Source: DUOJ01 sp041676265
GTDB lineage: Bacteria; Spirochaetota; Spirochaetia; Sphaerochaetales; Sphaerochaetaceae
NCBI GenBank assembly: GCA_041676265.1
Contig: JBAYSE010000006.1
Location: forward strand, 1 to 24,741
Direction: 5' to 3'
DNA length: 24,741 bases
In this document: positions 7,415 to 14,395 of the stretch, one piece after another
Numbering within the stretch: the stretch's first letter is position 1
Layout: the number at the start of each line of letters is the position of its first letter
Made by a program: the position numbers and the translations under genes
The notes under the pieces: generated by a model
Database searches by the model: none
Seen by the model: the letters and a program-made list of their open reading frames with translations, nothing else
Told to the model about the DNA's origin: nothing

Positions 7415-8344
7415 ATGAGAAGAGAAAGTATGGTAGCAAAAGGATGGTGGGATTATACTACTATCGACACGGAGATTCTTAATGCCTCTGCAAGGCTAAG
7501 TGCTAAGGATCTGCTCGCTCTACAGAGACCCGGTTTTAAGATCAATTTTTTTGAGACCCGCGATGAGTTTTTCTTGGCTGAAGCCCTTGAATATATCAAC
7601 GCTTTTAAAGCCTCAACCGCCGACAATCCAACCGGAATTTGTGGACCAATTGGTCCAACTGAGCAGCTACCTTTAGTGGCCAGGATTATTAACGACCTTG
7701 AACTCGATGTAAAAGAGGGCCACTTCTGGAGCATGGACGAGTGGGTCATTGATGGTAAAGAGGTGGACCTCTCCTATCCTTTAAGTTTTAAAAAAGCTGT
7801 TCTTGAACTCTTCTACAACCGAGTTGATAAACACCTCAGAATGCCCGAAGAGCACCTCCACTTCCCCACCGTAGCGGGAATTGATCAGTATACCAAATCA
7901 TACGACGACATCAAATGCCTCGTCATGCAAGGGGGACAGGGAGAGACCAAACACTGGGCTTTCAACGATCCACCTCAAAGGGTAGCTCCTTATGATAAAG
8001 AGCCACCCACAGCCGAAGAGTACCGAAAATTAGGAGCCAGAGTTCTCGAAATTCACCCTATGACTATGATTCAAAATGCCCGTACATCGGGGGGCGGAGT
8101 TGTCACCAATATCCCAGACCATGCCGTCACAGTGGGGCCGGTTGAGACTTGGAAAACTGAGAAGGTTAGCATTTGGCACCCTGGCTGGCACGACAATCCC
8201 TTTGGAATGCGCTTAACAGCTTATATGATTGGCAACAAACTTGCCGATCCTTGTGTCCCCATGTCCCTCTTAGCGGACCACCCCAATGTTGTTTTTAACT
8301 ATCTTCTGCCTAACTTGGGTGTCACTTCAGCCGAAATGCACTAA
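7415..8344 (+). CDS. Divergent glucosamine-6-phosphate deaminase/isomerase (NagB)-like protein
   Basis: This is a 309-residue protein from the ATG at 7415-7417, chosen because AAGGAGGAG lies five nt upstream; the reading frame stays open about 90 nt further upstream, into the ROK gene, without such a site. NagB landmarks are MDEW (107-110), which matches the catalytic-aspartate DEY/DEW motif, LSYPLSFKKAVLELFYNRV (119-137), which matches the SYxxxmxxxFf segment, and GGQGETKHWAFND (173-185), which matches GGIGxDGHIAFNE. The last motif has lost the ring-opening aspartate (Thr in its place), keeps the histidine, and has Asp for Glu. The protein is about 40 residues longer than NagB. It probably acts on a related amino-sugar phosphate or does isomerase-only chemistry. 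It ends the UroD/ROK operon, before the terminator at 8372-8400. Confidence 0.82.
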   Translation: MRRESMVAKGWWDYTTIDTEILNASARLSAKDLLALQRPGFKINFFETRDEFFLAEALEYINAFKASTADNPTGICGPIGPTEQLPLVARIINDLELDVKEGHFWSMDEWVIDGKEVDLSYPLSFKKAVLELFYNRVDKHLRMPEEHLHFPTVAGIDQYTKSYDDIKCLVMQGGQGETKHWAFNDPPQRVAPYDKEPPTAEEYRKLGARVLEIHPMTMIQNARTSGGGVVTNIPDHAVTVGPVETWKTEKVSIWHPGWHDNPFGMRLTAYMIGNKLADPCVPMSLLADHPNVVFNYLLPNLGVTSAEMH

Positions 8345-8371
8345 AAGTTAAGAGTATTTTTACCTATCTGT

Positions 8372-8400
8372 CTGGCCCGCTAAGGGCCAGTTTGTTTCTC
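8372..8400 (+). terminator. Rho-independent terminator after the NagB-like gene
   Basis: CTGGCCC (8372-8378), loop GCTAA, then GGGCCAG (8384-8390) form a 7-bp GC-rich stem followed directly by the T-rich run TTTGTTTCTC. It lies 27 nt after the stop codon at 8344 and separates this operon from the aminotransferase operon. Confidence 0.85.
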
Positions 8401-8453
8401 TTGCCCTCCTTACCACGCGGCCAAAATTACTACAAAAGAGGATTAGCTTGGAG

Positions 8454-8459
8454 TATAAT
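8454..8459 (+). promoter_or_regulatory. -10 element for the aminotransferase operon
   Basis: A perfect TATAAT lies at 8454-8459, 40 nt before the GTG start of the aminotransferase gene and downstream of the preceding terminator. The -35 region at the right distance (TACAAA, 8431-8436) matches consensus poorly, so the promoter may need an activator. Confidence 0.55.
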
Positions 8460-8499
8460 GGACTCAAAAGGGAGATAAAGTTATTTGAGGAGGTTATTT

Positions 8500-9774
8500 G
8501 TGAAAAAGGAGAATGATTTAATAATGAGTGGAGACGGAGCGGCAAAATTGGGTTTCCCGATGTGGCCCCAATTCGCCCCAGAGACGCTCACCGACATCCA
8601 AGAACCAATTAAAAACGGTCTGGTTAATTATTGGACCGGTAAAAAGGGGATGGAGTTTGAAGAAGTTTTTGCCAAATGGCAAGGCAGTAAATTTGCCATT
8701 AGTTGCACGAATGGTACCGCCGCCCTCCACACGGCAATTGCCAGTTTAGGCCTAGGCCCCGGTGATGAAGTTATTGTCCCATCCTACTCATTCATCGCCT
8801 CGAGCTTCAGTATCGTACAAGCGGGAGCAATTCCTGTTTTTGGCGATGTAACCGAAGAACACACCCTTGACCCTGCCGGTCTTGAAGAACTGCTAACGCA
8901 ACGTACCAAAGCACTGATAGTGGTTCACCTTTACGGAATTGTCGCCGATATGGGACCAATCCTCGCTTTTGCCAAAACCCACAACCTCTACGTGATAGAA
9001 GATTGTGCCCAGTGTTTTGGCGGGACTTATAAGGGGGTTAAAGTCGGCAATCTTGGCGACGTGGGGTGCTTTAGCTTCTGCCAAAGCAAACACTTTACGA
9101 CCGGCGGAGAAGGGGGGATGGTTGTCACCAATAATGCAGAATTAGCTTGGGAGTGCCGTTCATTCCGTGACCACGGGTATGATGTAAAGGAACGACTAAA
9201 CCTCTTGGCGATGGAGGAAAAACTCACCTATATCCACAATAGAGTCGGCTTTAACTACCGTATGACCGAAATCCAGTCAATTATTGGAATTAACGAGATT
9301 AAACGATTCGATAGCTGGAATTTGCCCCGTAGGAGGGCTTTTGCGAAAATTTACGATGAGGCTTTCAGAGATCTTAGGGGAATCAAAGCTATTCCGGTCA
9401 ATACTGCTGAGCGCCAAAATGCCTACTGGTGGTACCCTATTTTGCTTGATTTGGCTGAAATTACCATCGAAGCGCCCCAATTTAGCAAAGAGCTGGTTGG
9501 TATGGGCATCCCCTGTTACGGTATTCAATGGCCGGAAGCCTATGAAGAAAAGGCTTACAAAGAACTCAATGGCTTTGGCAAGGTAAAATTCCCCTTCTTA
9601 TCACAAGAGTACACCGACGCCGATTCAGTTAACTATTCCGCAACAGTCTGCCCCGTGGCCAAAAAAATGAGAAGTCAAACCCTCAGCCTTTTCTTGCATC
9701 CAACTTGGCAAGAGGAACATATCCAACTCTGTATCGATGCCGTGAAGAGTGTTCTTCAGAAACACTATAAATAG
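8500..9774 (+). CDS. DegT/DnrJ/EryC1/StrS family PLP-dependent sugar aminotransferase
   Basis: This is a 424-residue protein from the GTG at 8500-8502, chosen because GAGGAGG (8487-8493) lies six nt upstream; an in-frame TTG at 8485 has only a weak site. Family motifs are clear: SCTNGTAALHTAIASLGLGPGDEVIVPSYSF begins the fold, EDCAQCFGG (from 167) carries the PLP-ring aspartate, and FSFCQSKHFTTGGEGGMV places the Schiff-base lysine at Lys197. VGFNYRMTEIQS follows. Such enzymes transfer an amino group to a keto-sugar or ketocyclitol, or run in reverse. The adjacent Gfo/Idh dehydrogenase gene would make or use that keto compound, as in kanosamine (NtdC/NtdA) and scyllo-inosamine pathways. At 424 residues it is nearer the scyllo-inosose aminotransferase branch than the usual 370-390. 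Substrate unproven. Confidence 0.94.
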   Translation: MKKENDLIMSGDGAAKLGFPMWPQFAPETLTDIQEPIKNGLVNYWTGKKGMEFEEVFAKWQGSKFAISCTNGTAALHTAIASLGLGPGDEVIVPSYSFIASSFSIVQAGAIPVFGDVTEEHTLDPAGLEELLTQRTKALIVVHLYGIVADMGPILAFAKTHNLYVIEDCAQCFGGTYKGVKVGNLGDVGCFSFCQSKHFTTGGEGGMVVTNNAELAWECRSFRDHGYDVKERLNLLAMEEKLTYIHNRVGFNYRMTEIQSIIGINEIKRFDSWNLPRRRAFAKIYDEAFRDLRGIKAIPVNTAERQNAYWWYPILLDLAEITIEAPQFSKELVGMGIPCYGIQWPEAYEEKAYKELNGFGKVKFPFLSQEYTDADSVNYSATVCPVAKKMRSQTLSLFLHPTWQEEHIQLCIDAVKSVLQKHYK

Positions 9775-9783
9775 GGGGGTAGT

Positions 9784-10860
9784 ATGCGTGTCATAGAGTA
9801 TGGAATTGTAGGCTTTGGCGGGATTGCAGAAAACAGAGTAGCCAAAGAGGGCTTTGCCCTCGACAAAAAACGCTTTAGTAATCCTAGCCTCCCCTTCGTT
9901 TTAAGGGGAGCAACTGACTTAAACGTAGAGCGTAAAGTTGCTGCACAAGCCCTTGGAATTAATTGGTACGACAGTTACCAAGAGATGTTAGCTGACCCCG
10001 CCATCCAAGCAATCTATGTGGCAACATCGAATGGAACCCACTTTAAGAGTGCTATGGATGCCCTGCGAAATGGTAAACACGTCCTAATCGAAAAACCGAT
10101 GACCACCACTGCAGAAGATGGAGAAGAGTTGGTTCGCCTGGCTGCCCAAAAAAACTTAAGCGTTTCGGTTAATTTGATGATGTCAAAAAACGTCTACAAC
10201 CTGAAAACCCAGCAATTGTTGAAACAAAAAGCCCTAGGAGAGGACCCTTATGCGGTTTTCCACATGGAATTCCTCTATGGATCGGACCCTAGTGAAGCTG
10301 CCACTTGGCGTTGTTCTAATCCGGCTGAAGTCGGTGGTCCGATTGGAGACGTTGGTGGCCACTGTCTCGATATGGCCGAATTTCTGTTTCAAGAAAAGAT
10401 TAAAAGTGTTCGCTGTACTTACTACCCCAAAACCCTCGACATTGTCGTAGAAGATGGAGCTTTTATCGCCTACGAATTGGACAGTGGACTCAAAGGGAGT
10501 GTCCGCGTCGCTTTTAATCAACCCCGAGGAGGAGTGGTGGGGACCCTTCAAAACCTGGGATACGAAATTTATGGCGAGTTGGGAATCATCCGAGGCTACG
10601 GAACAATGTTCCAACTCTCGGGCCATTCGGATGAACCGGTACCCATCAAACTAGAGCTACAAACCGACGAGTTGTGCAAATCTTTCTGCCTTACGGATGT
10701 GGAAAATATCTATCAAGCTCAAATAAAGGAGCACGCCTTATCGATTTTAAACAACCGGAGGCTCGACGGTTCACAGGGACTACGGAACATTAAGCTGGTT
10801 TTAGCTTGTCACGAATCAGCTCTGAACGGAGGCCGGGAGGTCCTCATCAGTCATGCTTAA
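9784..10860 (+). CDS. Gfo/Idh/MocA family oxidoreductase
   Basis: This 358-residue enzyme has an N-terminal Rossmann motif (GIVGFGGIAENR, residues 7-18), the catalytic-region lysine in EKP (103-105) and the DVGGHCLDM segment (189-197) with the conserved histidine and aspartate. It oxidises or reduces a sugar or cyclitol with NAD(P). The ATG follows an AGGGGGG site. It starts 9 nt after the aminotransferase stop and its last 8 nt overlap the start of the deacetylase gene (ATGCTTAA), a tight three-gene operon. This is not a near copy of the dehydrogenase at 1-890, so each may handle a different intermediate. Confidence 0.94.
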   Translation: MRVIEYGIVGFGGIAENRVAKEGFALDKKRFSNPSLPFVLRGATDLNVERKVAAQALGINWYDSYQEMLADPAIQAIYVATSNGTHFKSAMDALRNGKHVLIEKPMTTTAEDGEELVRLAAQKNLSVSVNLMMSKNVYNLKTQQLLKQKALGEDPYAVFHMEFLYGSDPSEAATWRCSNPAEVGGPIGDVGGHCLDMAEFLFQEKIKSVRCTYYPKTLDIVVEDGAFIAYELDSGLKGSVRVAFNQPRGGVVGTLQNLGYEIYGELGIIRGYGTMFQLSGHSDEPVPIKLELQTDELCKSFCLTDVENIYQAQIKEHALSILNNRRLDGSQGLRNIKLVLACHESALNGGREVLISHA

Positions 10861-11644
10861 AGAGCGACAAACACCCATTAAGACTGTCTTGGCGATTGGT
10901 TGCCACCCCGACGATATTGAGTTTATGATGGCCGGCTCCCTCTTTTTGTTAAAAGGGATCGGTCTCGAGCTCCACTATATGAACTTAGCCAATGGAAACT
11001 GTGGCACACTCGAGTACAGTCGTGCAGAAATTGAGATAATAAGGCGCAAAGAGGCCCAAAATGCAGCAGCTTTTCTGGGGGCTACTTGGCACCACGACAT
11101 TGCCAACGACATAGAGGTGCTCTACAACCTAGATTTAGTGCGTAAGACGACGGCTGTAGTACGGCAGGTTGCTCCAGACATCGTTCTAATTCCCGCCCTC
11201 CGCGATTATATGGAAGACCATATGAATACCGCCCGTATAGCGGTAACAGCAACCTTTGCCAGGGGTATGCCTAACTTCTATACGATTCCTCAAGTTGACC
11301 CGGTAATGAAGGAGATGGCTGTTTACCATGCTCTCCCCTATGGTCTACACGACGGTCTCTCTCAAAAAGTTGAAGCGCACCTCTTTGTGGACATTACCAC
11401 CGTGATTGATAAAAAGGCCACAATGCTAGGGATGCATGTCTCTCAACGCAACTGGTTGGATGACAGCCAAAAACTCGATTCATACATTCAAACAATGTAC
11501 GATATGAGTGAGCAGGTGGGTAAAGATTCTCTAAGATTTAAGTACGCCGAAGGGTGGCTTCGTCACAATCCCTTAGGCTACAGCGCCCCCGATTTTAAAC
11601 CGCTGGAAGAGGTGCTAGGCGACTATGTAATTAAGGCTATCTAG
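10853..11644 (+). CDS. PIG-L/LmbE family zinc-dependent N-deacetylase
   Basis: This 263-residue protein has the LmbE zinc motif CHPDD (His18, Asp21) and the third ligand in MEDHMNT (His123). The family removes acetyl groups from GlcNAc-type sugars, such as GlcNAc-PI, mycothiol or bacillithiol precursors and N-acetylparomamine. The GGGAGG at 10835-10840 is about 12 nt from the ATG, slightly far, but translation can couple through the 8-nt overlap with the dehydrogenase. No signal peptide is visible, so it works in the cytoplasm. A deacetylase beside an aminotransferase and a NagB-like gene suggests that an N-acylated amino sugar or cyclitol is handled here. It ends 10 nt from the convergent UroD-like gene. 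Confidence 0.92.
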   Translation: MLKERQTPIKTVLAIGCHPDDIEFMMAGSLFLLKGIGLELHYMNLANGNCGTLEYSRAEIEIIRRKEAQNAAAFLGATWHHDIANDIEVLYNLDLVRKTTAVVRQVAPDIVLIPALRDYMEDHMNTARIAVTATFARGMPNFYTIPQVDPVMKEMAVYHALPYGLHDGLSQKVEAHLFVDITTVIDKKATMLGMHVSQRNWLDDSQKLDSYIQTMYDMSEQVGKDSLRFKYAEGWLRHNPLGYSAPDFKPLEEVLGDYVIKAI

Positions 11645-11654
11645 CCGCTTTCCC

Positions 11655-12704
11655 TTAGATATACTCCGTTTTAATGCCCCGCAGATCCCAAGCGGCTTTG
11701 AGCATAGTAAAGTATTTCTCATTTGGCAGGTAATCGGGGACAGAGTTACCGGTTCCCAAGGCAAAAGAGCCTTCTTGGCTGGTGCGTTCCAACAAGGCTC
11801 TAGAGCGCTCATAAACCGCTCTGTTGTCTTCCATTATCATGTAGTTAACGTCGATACCACCTAGGACAGCTATCTCTTTATGATAGCGCTCCCATGCCTC
11901 TTCTACCGGCATTATAGAGTCTTCATAGGAGTGTTTGCCATCATAGTTCTCTGTTATCCAGTTATAAACTGAGTAGACATTGCCACAGCAGTGAAAAAGG
12001 GCCGGCTTGTCGTTACCTCGAATAGCTTGCGAAATTTTCACGTGCCAAGGAATCAGCCAGCGCTCCATTTGTTCTGGTGAGAGGAGCGTTTGGGTGTTAA
12101 ATCCCCAGTCATCGTTGGAGAGACAGGCCCCTACGGCCTCAAAAGAGCCCACCTCTCGGTAGTATTTGGTTAGTCGCCGACCAACTTCATCAAAGAGGGC
12201 ACTCACCAATGCCTCATCATCGGCCATCATGTAACAGAGGTTCTCGTAACCGGTTAGGGAGATAACAATCTCCTCAACTCCACCGGGACCACTGGGAATT
12301 AGTTTCATCCCCGCGGGGAGATGTTTGGCAACCTCCTCCAGATAGGTGTAGTCGATTGTGTCGTAGTTGGGCCAAGGGTAGGTCTCGAAGGCTTCCCACG
12401 AGTCGATGGCAGACCCTTCATTGAGTGAATAGGTTCGCTTGTCATCGTGGTGTTCTCGCAGTTCCGGGAAGAAGATGGCTTGTGGCGGGAGTAGCGTCGC
12501 GTAATCATAACCTAAGCGGTAAAAGGTTAAGGCCATCTTAAGCCAATCTTTGTACTTAGGGTCAATTTTGGGCAACTCATTGTCCGCAACCACACGGTTA
12601 TAAACATTTTCATTCATGTAAAACTCAAATAACACCGGCCGCGAGGGACTCTGCCTCTTAACCACTTTTAAGAGCTCATTAAAATCGGGTTGAAAAGAAC
12701 TCAA
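11655..12704 (-). CDS. UroD/MtaA-like family protein with intact HCCG motif
   Basis: This is a 349-residue UroD-superfamily TIM barrel. The start is TTG at 12702-12704, chosen because GAGGAGG lies six nt upstream; an ATG eight codons earlier (12726-12728) has no ribosome site. Motifs are SNDDWGFNTQTLLSPEQM (196-213), HCCGN (238-242) and GTGNSVPDYLP (317-327). The His-x-Cys pair matches zinc ligands of MtaA/CmuA methyltransferases, although the usual third cysteine is not evident. Many such genes occur in sugar clusters of Clostridia and spirochaetes with unknown activity; corrinoid methyl transfer is possible, but no corrinoid protein lies here. It converges on the PIG-L gene and diverges from the CBM9-like gene. 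Confidence 0.87.
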   Translation of the reverse strand: MSSFQPDFNELLKVVKRQSPSRPVLFEFYMNENVYNRVVADNELPKIDPKYKDWLKMALTFYRLGYDYATLLPPQAIFFPELREHHDDKRTYSLNEGSAIDSWEAFETYPWPNYDTIDYTYLEEVAKHLPAGMKLIPSGPGGVEEIVISLTGYENLCYMMADDEALVSALFDEVGRRLTKYYREVGSFEAVGACLSNDDWGFNTQTLLSPEQMERWLIPWHVKISQAIRGNDKPALFHCCGNVYSVYNWITENYDGKHSYEDSIMPVEEAWERYHKEIAVLGGIDVNYMIMEDNRAVYERSRALLERTSQEGSFALGTGNSVPDYLPNEKYFTMLKAAWDLRGIKTEYI

Positions 12705-12790
12705 CTGGAAACCTCCTCTATTGCCCATTAAAACTTCACAAAAGAGTTTAACCTATGATACAACATAATAAAAGAAGGAATTAAAAAGCT
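12705..12790. promoter_or_regulatory. Divergent intergenic region between UroD-like and CBM9-like genes
   Basis: This AT-rich 86-bp gap must hold promoters for both genes. On the plus strand a -10-like TATGAT (12754-12759) has no convincing -35. On the minus strand TTTAAT (about 12727-12732) is a weak -10 candidate. No strong operator palindrome is visible. Confidence 0.3.
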
Positions 12791-13432
12791 ATGGGAAAAA
12801 CTTTACTCATCCCCCGTTTGAACGGGGCTTTTTTAAACACCGCCCGCGAGAATTGGGTCGACGTGGTGAAGGAGTTTGGCACCAAAGGGGAACTAACCCC
12901 CCAGAGGTGGGAGCCCTACTACAACTACGCCCAAGAGATTACCACAACCTTTGCCTTGGCGTATTACAAGACAACCTTGTTTGTCCATTTCCGGGTAGAG
13001 GAGGAGGAGCTTAGGGCGACCTATAAGAATCATGGAGAGGCTGTCTCACAAGATAGTTGCGTTGAGATCTTTGTCCAAGGTTCCTCAGAGCGCTACGCCA
13101 ACTTTGAGTGTAATCCCAATGGCGCCCTCTTGGCGAACATCGGAATGGACCGCCATAGTCGCTTCCCTCTTGATCCTCTCTTCTTTCAGCAGCTTGCCAT
13201 CTTCCCCCAAATAATTAGTGATTACGAGTGGGAGGTTCTACTCGCCCTCCCCCTTCATTACAGTGGTTTAATCGCTGGGCTCGATACTCTCGAGGGGACA
13301 AAACTCAAAGGAAACCTCTACAAGTGCGGTGATCTCTTAAAAAGGCCTCACTATCTAGCATGGGCCGACATAGCCACCCCTACCCCTGATTTCCACCGTC
13401 CTGAATATTTTGTAGATTTAGTTTTCCTATAA
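12791..13432 (+). CDS. CBM9-like carbohydrate-binding domain protein
   Basis: This 213-residue protein is a single CBM9-like (DOMON-type) beta-sandwich. Recognisable family segments are VSQDSCVEIFVQ (about 84-95), YANFECNPNGALL (102-114), GNLYKCGDLLKRPHYLAWADI (from about 176) and the C-terminal TPDFHRPEYFVDLVF. Standalone family members bind carbohydrate, but the role of cytoplasmic versions is not known. No signal peptide or lipobox is visible at the ATG start, which has AAGGA about 11 nt upstream, so it is probably intracellular and could bind a pathway sugar. It overlaps the convergent dehydrogenase gene by 6 nt at the 3' ends. Confidence 0.85.
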   Translation: MGKTLLIPRLNGAFLNTARENWVDVVKEFGTKGELTPQRWEPYYNYAQEITTTFALAYYKTTLFVHFRVEEEELRATYKNHGEAVSQDSCVEIFVQGSSERYANFECNPNGALLANIGMDRHSRFPLDPLFFQQLAIFPQIISDYEWEVLLALPLHYSGLIAGLDTLEGTKLKGNLYKCGDLLKRPHYLAWADIATPTPDFHRPEYFVDLVFL

Positions 13433-14386
13433 GTTAACTTGGTTTTGAATCTTGCCCTCAATAAAGCCACGCACGTTGGCAATGGCAATCTCCATTAACC
13501 GTGAACGGCTCTCATAGGTTGCCCAAGCTATGTGGGGAGTAATGAAACAGTTGGGAGCTCCCAAAAGGGGGTTATCGTGCCTAATAGGCTCCTGGGAGAC
13601 AACATCGACCCCGGCTGCGTATATTTTGCCCCTTTTGAGGGCCTCGGCAACATCCCCTTCGTTTATTAACTGACCCCGACCTGTGTTAAGGAGAATTACT
13701 CCGTCTTTCATTTTTTCAATAGTCTCCGCTCTAATAATCTCCCGAGTTTGTTCTGTTAAAGGACAATGGAGGGAAATCACATCACTTTGCGCCAAGAGTT
13801 CATCGATAAAGAGTGATTCTACGGAATTATCATGAACTGGTGAGGGGTTGTTGACGACTACACGCATGCCCATCGCTTGGGCTATTTGGGCTGTTGCTCG
13901 CCCGATTTTACCATAACCAATAATCCCCATGGTCTTTCCGGCGAGTTCTATTAGAGGGGCAACCCAAAAACAAAAATCTTTGCTCGTTTGCCACCGCCCA
14001 TTGAAAACCTCACGGCTATGCTGACCTACATTGTGGCAAATCTCCAATAAGAGGGCAAAAGTGAATTGCGCCACTGCCTGAGAGCTGTAGGAGGGGATAT
14101 TGGTAACTATTATAGCTCTCTCTTTGGCAGCCTCTAAATCGACGACGTTGTAACCGGTGGCTAATACCCCTATGTAGCGCAGGTTTGGACTGTGGGTGAT
14201 TATTGAACGGTCAAGGACTACCTTGTTGGTTAAGACAATCTCGGCCGCCTTAATTCGCTCTAAAACCTCACTCGGAGCAGTGCGATCGTAGAGCGTTAGG
14301 GTTCCTAACTGAGATAACGCCTCCCAACTTAAGTCTCCCGGGTTTTCTGTATAACCGTCAAGAACAACTATTTTGTAACTACTCAA
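13427..14386 (-). CDS. D-isomer-specific 2-hydroxyacid dehydrogenase (glycerate/hydroxypyruvate reductase type)
   Basis: This 319-residue enzyme has normal length for the family. It shows the NAD-binding GYGKIG (157-162) and the catalytic set Arg237 (LNTGRGQ), Glu266 (VVSQEP) and His285 (TPHIAW). The family interconverts 2-keto acids and D-2-hydroxyacids; the closest pattern is HprA-like glycerate dehydrogenase. After the second Rossmann strand the sequence is VVNNPSP rather than the usual acidic residue, so NADP use is possible. The start is TTG (14384-14386) with AGGGTG five nt upstream, 9 nt after the kinase-like gene stop, so the two are probably co-transcribed. It might reduce a keto acid formed downstream of the sugar pathway, or be housekeeping. 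Confidence 0.93.
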   Translation of the reverse strand: MSSYKIVVLDGYTENPGDLSWEALSQLGTLTLYDRTAPSEVLERIKAAEIVLTNKVVLDRSIITHSPNLRYIGVLATGYNVVDLEAAKERAIIVTNIPSYSSQAVAQFTFALLLEICHNVGQHSREVFNGRWQTSKDFCFWVAPLIELAGKTMGIIGYGKIGRATAQIAQAMGMRVVVNNPSPVHDNSVESLFIDELLAQSDVISLHCPLTEQTREIIRAETIEKMKDGVILLNTGRGQLINEGDVAEALKRGKIYAAGVDVVSQEPIRHDNPLLGAPNCFITPHIAWATYESRSRLMEIAIANVRGFIEGKIQNQVNL

Positions 14387-14395
14387 AATTGCACC

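Noticed and set aside
10234..10626. Minus-strand 130-codon frame inside the second Gfo/Idh gene
   Set aside because: It is antisense to a gene with intact EKP and DVGGHCLD motifs, so it is a shadow frame.
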